A DNA stretch of 48,201 nucleotides from Thermosipho japonicus (lineage in GTDB: Bacteria; Thermotogota; Thermotogae; Thermotogales; Fervidobacteriaceae): contig NZ_JACHEX010000007.1 in the NCBI RefSeq assembly GCF_014201655.1, positions 1 to 48,201 of the forward strand, read 5' to 3'. Shown in pieces: positions 27,454-35,344 of this stretch. The translations under genes and the position numbers were made by a program. Each line of letters starts with the position of its first letter. Positions within the stretch are counted from its first letter, which is position 1. Under the pieces are notes generated by a model. The model had not been told where the DNA came from, did not search any database, and saw only the letters and a program-made list of their open reading frames with translations.

Positions 27454-28717
27454 GATGGCAAAAAAATATATGTCAGGTGGTGTAAACAGTCCAGTAAGGG
27501 CGTTTAAATCTGTGGAAATGGAACCAATTTTTGTTAAGAGTGCAAGAAAAAGTAAATTAATAGACATAAATAACAAAGAGTACATCGATTATATACAATC
27601 CTGGGGTGCGCTTATTTTAGGACATGCCCACGAGGAAGTTGTTGAAGAAATAAAAAAACAAGCAGAGCTTGGAACCAGTTATGGTTTATGTCATGAACTT
27701 GAAGTAGAAATGGCAAGATTAATTGTAAAGCATATTCCATCGGTTGAAATGGTGCGAATGGTGAATTCTGGAACAGAAGCAGTTATGAGTGCTATAAGGC
27801 TTGCAAGGGCGTATACGAATCGAGAACTCATAGTAAAGTTTGAGGGATGCTATCACGGACATTCAGATGGACTTTTAGTAAAAGCAGGATCTGGCGCATT
27901 GACGTTTGGAATGCCGAGCTCAAAAGGTGTTACTGAGAAGATAGTTTCAAATACGTTAGTTGCAAGGTACAATGATATAGAAAGTGTAAAAGAGTTATTT
28001 GATAAATACGGAGAAAATATAGCATGCGTTATTGTTGAACCTGTTGCAGGGAATATGGGAGTTGTACTTCCAAAGCAAGGATTTTTAGAAGGCCTTAGAG
28101 AGATAACAAAAGAGTATGGTTCACTCTTAATATTTGACGAGGTTATAACTGGCTTTAGAGTATCCATTAATGGGGCACAGGGTTATTATAACGTTCTTCC
28201 AGATATTACAACGCTTGGAAAGATTATAGGCGGAGGACTTCCAGTTGGAGCATACGGTGGAAGAAGAGAAATAATGGAGTTAGTATCTCCACAAGGACCA
28301 GTTTATCAAGCAGGTACGTTATCTGGAAATCCTCTAACACTTGCCGCTGGAATTAAGACAATTAAAATAATTGAAAAAGATCCAGATTTTTATTCTAAAT
28401 TAGACGAATTAGGAAAGTATTTTGAAGAAGGGATTGTCAGTGCATTAGGTGATTTTGATGTTAAGGTTAATAGAATAAAAAGTATGCTTTCTTTCTTTTT
28501 TAGTAAACAAGAGGTTGATTCGTATGAAAAAGTAATGAATTCTGATGTTGAAATTTACAAAAAGCTTTTCAAGTATTTGTACGAAAACGGTATTTTATTA
28601 TCACCATCACCTTTTGAAAGTTTATTTATTTCAGCTTCTCATACAAAGGAAGATATAGAAAAAACGGTACATTACTTTGAAAAATTTTCAAAAAAACTTA
28701 AGGAGGGAAAGGTATGA
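27446..28717 (+). CDS. hemL: Glutamate-1-semialdehyde 2,1-aminomutase
   Basis: A PLP enzyme of 423 residues that converts glutamate-1-semialdehyde to 5-aminolevulinate. [10 protein letters not shown] near the start, [37 protein letters not shown] and [11 protein letters not shown] are conserved. The PLP lysine is in [17 protein letters not shown] near residue 260. With hemA, hemB, hemC and hemD it completes the C5 route within this operon. Confidence 0.96.
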   Translation: MFEMAKKYMSGGVNSPVRAFKSVEMEPIFVKSARKSKLIDINNKEYIDYIQSWGALILGHAHEEVVEEIKKQAELGTSYGLCHELEVEMARLIVKHIPSVEMVRMVNSGTEAVMSAIRLARAYTNRELIVKFEGCYHGHSDGLLVKAGSGALTFGMPSSKGVTEKIVSNTLVARYNDIESVKELFDKYGENIACVIVEPVAGNMGVVLPKQGFLEGLREITKEYGSLLIFDEVITGFRVSINGAQGYYNVLPDITTLGKIIGGGLPVGAYGGRREIMELVSPQGPVYQAGTLSGNPLTLAAGIKTIKIIEKDPDFYSKLDELGKYFEEGIVSALGDFDVKVNRIKSMLSFFFSKQEVDSYEKVMNSDVEIYKKLFKYLYENGILLSPSPFESLFISASHTKEDIEKTVHYFEKFSKKLKEGKV

Positions 28718-29421
28718 GGTTTTTGATGGTTTTATTACTTATTTTTGTAGTTCCATCGTTTGGATTTAGCATGCACATTATGGAAGGTTTTTTGCCACCA
28801 GCCCATGCCACTTTCTGGTACATACTTTCTATACCATTTTTTGTATACGGTCTTTTTGCTATTAGAAGGATATTAAAAGAAAATCCTAAGCAAAAGATGT
28901 TACTTGCTTTTGTTGCTGCTTTTGCGTTCGTGCTTTCTGCAATGAAAATACCGTCTGTTACAGGAAGTTGTTCACATCCAACTGGTGTAGGGCTTGGTGC
29001 GATAATATTTGGCCCCACTACTATGACCGTACTTGGTGCTATTGTTCTACTCTTCCAGGCTCTTCTTCTAGCTCACGGTGGTATAACAACTCTTGGAGCA
29101 AATGTATTTTCAATGGCAATTGTTGGTCCACTTGTAAGTTATTTTGTGTATAAATTGTTTATGAAAACAGGTAAAAGGACACTTGCAGTATTTTTAGCGG
29201 CGTTTTTGGGAGATTTGTTTACCTATGTAACAACTTCTTTCCAACTTGCATTAGCATTTCCAGATAAATCATATGGTATGTGGTATTCATTTGCAAAATT
29301 TCTTGGAATTTTTGCTGTAACCCAGATTCCACTTGCAATAATTGAAGGATTTTTGACTGTTGTAGTTTTAGATATGATCCTAAAATACAACGAGGAGCTT
29401 GCTCTTGGAGGTGAAAAATAA
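28714..29421 (+). CDS. cbiM: Cobalt ECF transporter, substrate-binding membrane component
   Basis: A 235-residue membrane protein. A cleavable signal peptide ([19 protein letters not shown]) precedes the hallmark [13 protein letters not shown], so the new N-terminus exposes the Met-His that coordinates Co2+ in the CbiM/NikM family. [16 protein letters not shown] near residue 89 provides further conserved histidine, and [15 protein letters not shown] near 122 is typical. It imports cobalt for the chelatase CbiX encoded in the same operon. ATGA overlap with hemL. Confidence 0.95.
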   Translation: MRFLMVLLLIFVVPSFGFSMHIMEGFLPPAHATFWYILSIPFFVYGLFAIRRILKENPKQKMLLAFVAAFAFVLSAMKIPSVTGSCSHPTGVGLGAIIFGPTTMTVLGAIVLLFQALLLAHGGITTLGANVFSMAIVGPLVSYFVYKLFMKTGKRTLAVFLAAFLGDLFTYVTTSFQLALAFPDKSYGMWYSFAKFLGIFAVTQIPLAIIEGFLTVVVLDMILKYNEELALGGEK

Positions 29422-29723
29422 TGGAAAAAAAGCACATATACATGTTAGTGGCAAGTTTAGTTATAGTAATTATTTCTTTGGTTATTAACAGTGGTGCTGA
29501 ATTTGCTGGAGCAGATGGCATGGCAGAAGAGACAATATCTCAAATTGATTCAAATTATTCACCATGGTTTTCACCGCTTTGGGAACCACCAAGTGGAGAG
29601 ATAGAGAGTCTTTTATTTTCATTGCAGGCTGCCCTTGGAGCTTTGATCATAGGATACTATTTTGGATTTTTGAAAGGAAAAAGGCAGGTAAAAAATGATA
29701 GCGGAAAAAATATCGTACGATAA
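29421..29723 (+). CDS. cbiN: Cobalt ECF transporter accessory protein
   Basis: A 100-residue protein with two membrane helices (about residues 8-25 and 68-85). The conserved extracytoplasmic segment reads GADGMAEETI and YSPWFSPLWEPPSGEIESLLFSLQAALGALI, as in CbiN. It helps load CbiM with cobalt. It shares one base with the cbiM stop and overlaps cbiQ by 29 bases. Confidence 0.93.
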   Translation: MEKKHIYMLVASLVIVIISLVINSGAEFAGADGMAEETISQIDSNYSPWFSPLWEPPSGEIESLLFSLQAALGALIIGYYFGFLKGKRQVKNDSGKNIVR

Positions 29724-30384
29724 TAGGTTTTCAAATATTCATCCGTTACCTAAAATTATATTTTCTTTTTCCATGCTTTTTCTGACATTTTGGTTTAGCA
29801 ATTTTGTAAATGTTTTGGTTATTGTATCAATATTTTTCTTACTTTTTTTTGCGAAAGTTAAAATGACAGACTTTTTGAAGTTTTTCCTTGTAGTTGTTTT
29901 GTTTATTTTTCTTTCAAGTTTAACTCTTTTTTTTGATTTTTCAGCACTTACAGTTCAAAGAGGTCTAAAAGTTTTTGTTAGAAGTGTTGCAGGAACATCA
30001 TGTATACTTTTTCTAATATTTACAACTCCAGTTGTTGATATTATTTCTTTTATTCATTTTAGAATGTTAAAAGATCTAATATTTCTCATATACCGTGCAA
30101 TTTATATACTCATCAAAGTTGTTGAGCAGATGATTACTGCACAAGCAGCAAGGTTTGGTTATACAAATTTTAGAAATACAATTAACAGTATGAAATACCT
30201 TATGTACGGAGCTTTTTCCAGGTCTATTAAATATTCTGAGGAAAGCTATATGGGACTTTCAAGTAGGAATTATAACGGTACTATAGAGATTCTAAAGGAA
30301 TATAGCTTAAATCTGTATATCTTAATTCCTTTTGTGGTTGAAATCATTCTTATTGCTCTGGAGGTTTTTTATGTTAAAGCTTGA
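29695..30384 (+). CDS. cbiQ: Cobalt ECF transporter transmembrane (T) component
   Basis: A 229-residue integral membrane protein coupling CbiM to the ATPase. It shows several hydrophobic helices in residues 15-120. The two short coupling motifs of T components are recognisable in degenerate form: AAQARFGY-like text at TAQAARFGYTN near 145 and ESYMGLSSRNYNG near 182. The sequence is weakly conserved, as usual for CbiQ. Confidence 0.9.
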   Translation: MIAEKISYDNRFSNIHPLPKIIFSFSMLFLTFWFSNFVNVLVIVSIFFLLFFAKVKMTDFLKFFLVVVLFIFLSSLTLFFDFSALTVQRGLKVFVRSVAGTSCILFLIFTTPVVDIISFIHFRMLKDLIFLIYRAIYILIKVVEQMITAQAARFGYTNFRNTINSMKYLMYGAFSRSIKYSEESYMGLSSRNYNGTIEILKEYSLNLYILIPFVVEIILIALEVFYVKA

Positions 30385-31099
30385 AAATGTGTATTTTTCA
30401 TATGAGTCAAAGAATTACATTCTTGAAGATATAAGCTTAGAGTTTAAAAAGGGGTTAAAAATAGCAATACTTGGCAGGAATGGTTGTGGTAAAACAACTT
30501 TGATGCTTTTATGTTCAGGCATTTTAAAGCCAAAAAAAGGAAAAATATTTATTGATGATTTAGAAATTAAAAATCCTGGACTTTTAAAAAAACATGTAGG
30601 TATTGTTTTTCAAAATCCAGATACACAGTTATTAGCTGCAAAGGTTTATCAGGATATTTCTTTTGGTCTTTTTAACATAGGATATGAAAAACAAGTAGTG
30701 AAAAAAAAGGTTGATGAGATAATTTCAAAACTTGGTATAGAACATTTAAAGTACAGGCCAACACAATTTTTAAGTTATGGTCAAAAAAGACTAGTTAGTA
30801 TTGCAGACATTCTTGTAATGGAGCCAGAATATATCTTTCTAGATGAGCCAGAAGCTTACCTTGATTACAAATCATTTTTGAAGGTCCAAGAAATTATTTC
30901 AGAGCTTCCAAAGGAAGGAAAAAGCGTTATTATTTCTACTCACGATAGTGATTTTGCCTTTGAGTGGGCAGATTATATCTATGTCATTGACAACAAAACA
31001 GTTGCTTTACATGGAACACCGGATTATGTATTTTCACAGGTAGAGATTTTGCAAGAAATCGGATTAAAAATTCCGTATGCAAAAAGATTGGAGGTATAG
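30371..31099 (+). CDS. cbiO: Cobalt ECF transporter ATP-binding protein
   Basis: A 242-residue ABC ATPase. Walker A GRNGCGKTT near residue 36, Q-loop GIVFQNPDTQLLAAKVYQDI near 78, signature LSYGQKRLVSIA near 133, Walker B YIFLDEPEAYLD near 155, and H-loop STHDSDFAFEWAD near 188 are complete. The signature is LSYGQ instead of LSGGQ. The ATG at 30371 follows GGAGGTTTTTT; the frame upstream lies inside cbiQ and is not used. Confidence 0.95.
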   Translation: MLKLENVYFSYESKNYILEDISLEFKKGLKIAILGRNGCGKTTLMLLCSGILKPKKGKIFIDDLEIKNPGLLKKHVGIVFQNPDTQLLAAKVYQDISFGLFNIGYEKQVVKKKVDEIISKLGIEHLKYRPTQFLSYGQKRLVSIADILVMEPEYIFLDEPEAYLDYKSFLKVQEIISELPKEGKSVIISTHDSDFAFEWADYIYVIDNKTVALHGTPDYVFSQVEILQEIGLKIPYAKRLEV

Positions 31100-31100
31100 G

Positions 31101-31736
31101 ATGAAGGTATTTTGTTCATTTAGTGGTGGAAAAGATTCAATGCTTGCACTCTACTATGGTCTAGAAAAATACAAAAAAGTGGATTATCTTTTTACAATGC
31201 TCTCAGAAGATTGTATTCATTCAAGAGCTCATGGACTTCCAAAAAATTTATTGGAAAAACAAGCGCAAAGTATTGGTATTAGATTAATTACAAAATGTAG
31301 CAGTTGGAAAGAATATGAAGATAACTTTTTGGGCTTTCTTGAAGAGTATGTAAAAGGCGGAGTTGGTATATTTGGAGATATTGATCTCCAAGAACATCTT
31401 GATTGGGTGGAAAATGTATGTTCAAAAAAAGATGTAGAAGTTTTTGAACCACTATGGTTAAAGAAAAGAAAAGATGTGGTAAGTGAATTTCTTTCTCTTG
31501 GTTTTAAGGCTAAGATTGTTGCGGTAAAAAAAGATTTAGGTATTGAAAAGTACCTTGGAAAAGATTTAACCTTTGATCTTGCAGATGAATTTGAAAAAAT
31601 CGGGGTAGATGCGTGTGGAGAAAATGGAGAATTTCATACCTTTGTATACGATGGTCCTATATTTAAGCATCCAGTTGATTTTAGAGTAAAAGGGACAGTT
31701 CAAAAAGAAAGAAATATTGTATTAGAACTTGAATAG
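31101..31736 (+). CDS. PP-loop ATPase of the DPH6/TIGR00290 family, last gene of the B12 operon
   Basis: A 211-residue adenine-nucleotide alpha-hydrolase-like protein. The PP-loop SFSGGKDSMLAL begins near residue 5. ARAHGLP-like text (SRAHGLPKN) and the family's closing signature GENGEFHTFVYDGPIF near residue 178 identify the COG2102 group. Eukaryotic members amidate diphthamide, which bacteria lack. Being co-transcribed with cobalamin genes, it may perform an ATP-driven amidation or ligation in corrinoid or cofactor metabolism; the substrate is unknown. Amidation is otherwise uncovered here, since cbiA and cbiP are absent. The ATG follows GGAGGTATAGG; the stop codon lies in the terminator stem. 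Confidence 0.8.
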   Translation: MKVFCSFSGGKDSMLALYYGLEKYKKVDYLFTMLSEDCIHSRAHGLPKNLLEKQAQSIGIRLITKCSSWKEYEDNFLGFLEEYVKGGVGIFGDIDLQEHLDWVENVCSKKDVEVFEPLWLKKRKDVVSEFLSLGFKAKIVAVKKDLGIEKYLGKDLTFDLADEFEKIGVDACGENGEFHTFVYDGPIFKHPVDFRVKGTVQKERNIVLELE

Positions 31737-31764
31737 AGGAATTCCCACGTGGAATTCCTCTATT
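31732..31764. terminator. Terminator at the end of the B12 operon
   Basis: A perfect 14-bp stem (AATAGAGGAATTCC with GGAATTCCTCTATT) around loop CACGT. It is symmetric, so it can also end minus-strand transcripts arriving from the flavoprotein pseudogene. Confidence 0.8.
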
Positions 31765-31775
31765 ATTGGTTGACT

Positions 31776-32509
31776 TTACTGATTTTTGTTCTTTGACCTT
31801 TTTTGCATTTTTAGAAATTTTATTTGAAATGAATTTTCCAAATGAAATTGAAAATAAATATGAAAAAGGATCTGTAAAGAATTTGTAGTGGTAATTTTTT
31901 TAATTAATCCCTTTTCGATCCAGTAATTTTTATCTATATCAAGTAGGTTTGTTGCCATTGCTTTTTGTACCTGGATCTTATTAATTTAGTTAATCCAATG
32001 TATCTTTTCAGGGACTTTTCCATAGCATTTATACATTTTTTTTATTTGCTTTTTGCTTCCTTCTCTTTTTTTCAAAGATACGTTTTCCAATTTTTTCATT
32101 TGGTCTCATTCCACATGTTGTTACAACGTTTTCAAGGTATTGGAGTACTTTTTTCCTACGTGATAGTTGCAACTAAAAGTGCAGGTTTTTCTAAAAGCGG
32201 AGGTCTGTGATACCATCTGCATGTCCTATCAAGAAACTTTTTAAATTCCAGAAACATTTTCAATGTATACGGGTGTTCCAAAAACAATACTCTCAGCAGA
32301 TTTGAGTTTTTCCATTAGCTTTTCTGCCTGGTCTTTAATAACGCAAAAATTTTTTTATACACACTTTACATCCAAGACAGTCTTTAATATCATACTCTTT
32401 TAAGTGTATATACTCTACATCATGTGGAAGCTTTTCTGCAATATTTTTTAAAAGTTCAAAGGTTCTTCCCTTTCTTCCACTGCCGTTAATAACCAAGACT
32501 TTTTTTCAT
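31776..32509 (-). pseudogene. NAD(P)H-dependent FMN reductase / iron-sulfur flavoprotein pseudogene
   Basis: Minus-strand frames together read a flavodoxin-fold protein: ATG at 32509, then KVLVINGSGRKGRTFELL and KDCLGCKVCIKK, the cysteine motif of this family. These are followed by VFGTPVYIENVSG, then KKFLDRTCRWYHRPPLLEKPALLVAT, and a C-terminal tail to about 31780. At least three frameshifts break it: a seven-A run right after the start codon, an A/T-rich run near 32350, and one near 32245. The RNase H-like stop overlaps its ATG, so both were once co-transcribed. The homopolymer positions of two of the shifts make recent loss, or sequencing error, possible. Confidence 0.8.
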
Positions 32510-33270
32510 ATAACTACCTCAAAATCTATATTAGATTTATTTGTTTCTGCGGCATGCTTTGCAAGTTCATCTGCAAGTTCGTTGTATTTTACACCTGTGT
32601 GGGATTTTACTTTTTTAAATTTTATCTTTATATCTTTTGCATAATTGTAAAATTTTTCTTTGTAAACTTTTGTAAGAGGTGTTTTTGTCCTCCATTCGCC
32701 AGTTATCCATTTTTCAAGACCTTCATAGTCGTAATATAAGGTTATGCATTTAAATCCTTTTTGCTTTGCAATTTCTAGAGCGTATAAAACAGCAAGGATT
32801 TCTCCACTTACGTTTCTGTGTTTTGCAAGTTTCTCATTTTCTATACTTTTGTAGAATTTTTCAATTTTTTGTGAAAGTATTATTATTGAAAATCCAATTT
32901 TTTTGGTTTCTGAAGAATAGCTGCCGTCTATATAAACCTTTATACAAAAGATATTTTCGACAAACTCATTTGCAACTTCTTTGCTAGTTGCGGATAAAAT
33001 TTTTATTGTTGTAGCTTCACGTTTTTTGTTAAAAAACACTTGAAGTTTCAAGATTTGATTATTCTTTTTTAAATAACATATATGTTGAAATTTATGTCTT
33101 TTTATTGAAATAATTTCAAATTCACTTGGTATTATGGAATAAAAACATTCAAAGCCAGAAGTATCTTTTCCAAAATATTCTATACTTATATCTTTTATTC
33201 TTGGATTGTTAATTATTCTAATGCTATCAATCCTCCCTACTAAAGTATACCATTTTTTGCAAATAAACAA
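32506..33270 (-). CDS. RNase H-like protein with extra N-terminal domain
   Basis: Residues about 120-250 form a ribonuclease HI fold: VYIDGSYS near 132 (first Asp), SGEILAVLYALEIA near 170 (Glu), YYDYEGLEKWITGEW (Asp) and VKSHTGVKYNELADELAK (His and last Asp). All catalytic residues are present, so cleavage of RNA in RNA-DNA hybrids is likely. The first 110 residues match nothing I recognise. The ATG at 33270 lies upstream of an extended -10 box (33244-33249). If that promoter is used, translation must start downstream, and GGGAGG (33237-33232) then points to an ATT codon at 33222. Coordinates give the longest form. Confidence 0.75.
   Translation of the reverse strand: MFICKKWYTLVGRIDSIRIINNPRIKDISIEYFGKDTSGFECFYSIIPSEFEIISIKRHKFQHICYLKKNNQILKLQVFFNKKREATTIKILSATSKEVANEFVENIFCIKVYIDGSYSSETKKIGFSIIILSQKIEKFYKSIENEKLAKHRNVSGEILAVLYALEIAKQKGFKCITLYYDYEGLEKWITGEWRTKTPLTKVYKEKFYNYAKDIKIKFKKVKSHTGVKYNELADELAKHAAETNKSNIDFEVVI
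33244..33252 (-). promoter_or_regulatory. Predicted extended -10 promoter of the RNase H-like gene
   Basis: On the minus strand the sequence TGGTATACT gives an extended -10 box 25 bases after the terminator of the upstream unit. It is followed by TTTAGTAGGGAGG. It lies inside the longest reading of the gene, which bears on the choice of start codon. Confidence 0.45.
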
Positions 33271-33277
33271 AATAAAA

Positions 33278-33303
33278 AAAGTCGGGATAAAGTCCCGACT
33301 TTA
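33278..33303 (-). terminator. Terminator after secreted protein gene 3
   Basis: On the minus strand AAAGTCGGGAC pairs with GTCCCGACTTT-type sequence (stem AAGTCGGGA/TCCCGACTT) and ends in a long T run. It begins at the stop codon. Confidence 0.85.
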
Positions 33304-33855
33304 CCATTTAACGGTAGGTGAAAAAGTAAACTTTATTGGTAATTTATAAATTCCTGCCTTTGTTTGACCTAAAAAATCAGACTTAACAAATTTTAATGAT
33401 AAAGCAAATTTTCCGGATTTTGCTTTTGGAAGCCGCATTATTTTACAAGGATTTATATTTGAAACTCCAAAGTCTTCAAGTGTAATATAATAATACGATT
33501 TGCAAGAATTGTTTCTTGAGAAAAATATTATGAAGTTATTTAAAAGTTCACCTAATTCGTTGTTAAAACTGTTTGATAAAAATTGTACTTCTACTTTAAC
33601 ATCTGCATTTGAATGAAAATTCATTTCTAAGAATTTAAAATTACAATAGAATTTAGAAAAGTTTTTTTGAGATATAACTATGGGTGTGGACTCTATAGTT
33701 ATATCAATCCATTGAAAAACCCTAATTTTAATATTTTCCTCTATTTTTAGTCCATTTAATGAGTTTGTATGAACCGATTTTGGGGCGTTCTGAGACAAAG
33801 CTATTGAAAATAATAACAAAAGAAAGATGAAAGTTAAATATTTTAGCTGTTTCAA
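33301..33855 (-). CDS. Secreted protein of unknown function, paralogue 3
   Basis: A 184-residue protein with an N-terminal signal peptide (residues 1-22, ending SIALSQ). It belongs to a local family of three. Shared landmarks are the VFQWIDITIESTPIVI segment after about 45 residues, the FLEMNFHSNADVKVEVQFL segment and the C-terminal GQTKAGIYKLPIKFTFSPTVKW. The chain looks beta-rich and ends in an aromatic residue. The start is TTG, with GGGGCG upstream. Nothing in it indicates an enzyme; a periplasmic or cell-surface structural role would fit but is a guess. Confidence 0.65.
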   Translation of the reverse strand: MKQLKYLTFIFLLLLFSIALSQNAPKSVHTNSLNGLKIEENIKIRVFQWIDITIESTPIVISQKNFSKFYCNFKFLEMNFHSNADVKVEVQFLSNSFNNELGELLNNFIIFFSRNNSCKSYYYITLEDFGVSNINPCKIMRLPKAKSGKFALSLKFVKSDFLGQTKAGIYKLPIKFTFSPTVKW

Positions 33856-33885
33856 ATGAATTCGCCCCTTTCTATGAGTTTAAAT

Positions 33886-33910
33886 AAAGCCAGGCTTGTG
33901 GCCTGGCTTT
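33886..33910 (-). terminator. Hairpin between secreted protein genes 2 and 3
   Basis: AAAGCCAGGC and GCCTGGCTTT form a perfect 10-bp stem with a five-base loop, followed on the minus strand by ATTTAAA. The T run is poor, so termination may be partial. Confidence 0.7.
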
Positions 33911-33939
33911 GAGAAAAAGCTATTAGTTATTTAATCATT

Positions 33940-34398
33940 TTAGAATGTAACTGTTGGAGAAAAAGTTAATTCAATTTGTATTTCATATGTGCCTGCAGGT
34001 AAATTTTGAGGAACACTATTAATTTGGACACTTAAAGTGTGTTCAGTTGAGTCATTTGCTGGAATTGTATTTCCTTCAGGTTCTGCACCATCAAATAAAA
34101 CATTGGCATCTATAGCTTGTAAATCTTCTGGAATGTTAACATCAGCTGTTATTTCTACGTCATTATTTGAGGTAACAGTGAATTTAAGAACGTCAATTGT
34201 GGCAGGATAATTTTGGTAATCTTCAATGTTATAATCTGTTAATAACCATTTATAGGTAAGATCAATCCATTGATAAACATTAACAGTTATAGTTTTATTG
34301 ATTACGGCTTCATGATTAGTTATGTGAATAGATTCTGCTTCTGCAAAAATAAACATACTTGCCAATGCCACCAATAAAATTACCATAAGTTTTCTCAT
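33940..34398 (-). CDS. Secreted protein of unknown function, paralogue 2 (short)
   Basis: A 152-residue acidic protein with a clear signal peptide (cleavage expected after FIFAEA). It shares NVYQWIDLTYKW with the neighbouring paralogues, a middle segment TSNNDVEITADVNI that corresponds to their SNANVxI region, and the C-terminus AGTYEIQIELTFSPTVTF. It is shorter and more divergent than the other two. The ATG follows an excellent GGAGGGGGA site. No terminator lies between it and paralogue 1, so the two are probably co-transcribed. Confidence 0.7.
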   Translation of the reverse strand: MRKLMVILLVALASMFIFAEAESIHITNHEAVINKTITVNVYQWIDLTYKWLLTDYNIEDYQNYPATIDVLKFTVTSNNDVEITADVNIPEDLQAIDANVLFDGAEPEGNTIPANDSTEHTLSVQINSVPQNLPAGTYEIQIELTFSPTVTF

Positions 34399-34438
34399 AA
34401 TAAATCCCCCTCCTCTAAGTTTTTATAGCTTTTTTCTT

Positions 34439-35047
34439 TTAAAAAGTAACTGTTGGATTAAACGTAAACCTTATTGGTAGTTTATATACTCCAGCTTTTG
34501 TTTTTCCCGTCCAAGCTGCATCTAAATTCAGTAATTTCATAATAACTTTGCCTGAGCTTGCACTTGGAAAAATAACAGTATAATTGTTTTCTTTAATATA
34601 ATCTCCTGTAACAAAAATACGGAAAAATCCTGAATCGTTGTTTGAAAAGTTGTTTACTTGTATGTTGCTATTTTCATCATTAGCATCACAATTTTTCATT
34701 ATGAATGAGATATTAAATTCATCAATAATATTTCCAAATGACTCTCTAAAATATTCATCCAAAAACTCAAGGGTAATGTTTACATTTGCATTTGAAAAAA
34801 AACTCATTTCAAAAAAAGGAGAACCATTTTCTTCAGCATTATCAGTTATGTATGAAGATGAATAGTCTTTGTCAGTAATTGTGATAGGAGTTGACTCAAG
34901 ACTAATATCAATCCATTGATAGACATCTACTTTTATTTCTTTTGACAAAGAAATTGCTTGGTTGCTTATGTGGATAGGAGGTCCATTTATCGAAAAAACA
35001 ATTACAAATGGTAAAAATGAAAGTATAAAAAATAATTTTCTTAGCAC
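34439..35047 (-). CDS. Secreted protein of unknown function, paralogue 1
   Basis: A 202-residue protein with signal peptide (residues 1-19). It has VDVYQWIDISLESTPITI near residue 42, FFEMSFFSNANVNITLEFLDEYF near 80 and the ending GKTKAGVYKLPIRFTFNPTVTF, all repeated in paralogue 3, to which it is closest. The start is a GTG with AAGGGGGG upstream. As first gene of the minus-strand cluster it lies divergent from the BTAD-type regulator, which is the obvious candidate for its control. The function is unknown. Confidence 0.7.
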   Translation of the reverse strand: MLRKLFFILSFLPFVIVFSINGPPIHISNQAISLSKEIKVDVYQWIDISLESTPITITDKDYSSSYITDNAEENGSPFFEMSFFSNANVNITLEFLDEYFRESFGNIIDEFNISFIMKNCDANDENSNIQVNNFSNNDSGFFRIFVTGDYIKENNYTVIFPSASSGKVIMKLLNLDAAWTGKTKAGVYKLPIRFTFNPTVTF

Positions 35048-35344
35048 TTTTGCCCCCCTTTCTTTGTAAATTCATTCGATTTTCAAAGACCAATTTTACA
35101 TGTACATAGTTTAGTTCCATAACCTCTCGTGAAAATTCTAAAAGATGAAATTTAAAAAATTTACTAACTGGCAATAAAATTATTAATAAAAATAATTTTT
35201 TATAAAACATCACCTTTAGCTCTTTTTTGTTGATTTTTGATTATAATTAAAAAATAAATGTTATCAAAATTTCAATAAAATTAGAATATTTAATTATTTA
35301 TTAACGATATGATAATATAATATATATGTGCGAGGTGATTTAAA
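35048..35344. promoter_or_regulatory. Divergent promoter region between secreted proteins and regulator
   Basis: About 300 very AT-rich bases with no gene. A plus-strand -10 box TATAAT (within GATAATATAATATAT, about 35313-35325) serves the regulator. The minus-strand promoter of the secreted-protein cluster must also be here, but I cannot place it with confidence. Confidence 0.4.

Noticed and set aside
31965-32210. An 81-codon plus-strand frame rich in Phe
   Set aside because: It is antisense to the flavoprotein pseudogene; the protein similarity lies on the minus strand.
34908-35213. A 101-codon minus-strand frame upstream of secreted paralogue 1
   Set aside because: It overlaps the start of that gene in another frame and spans its promoter; no ribosome binding site or homology.
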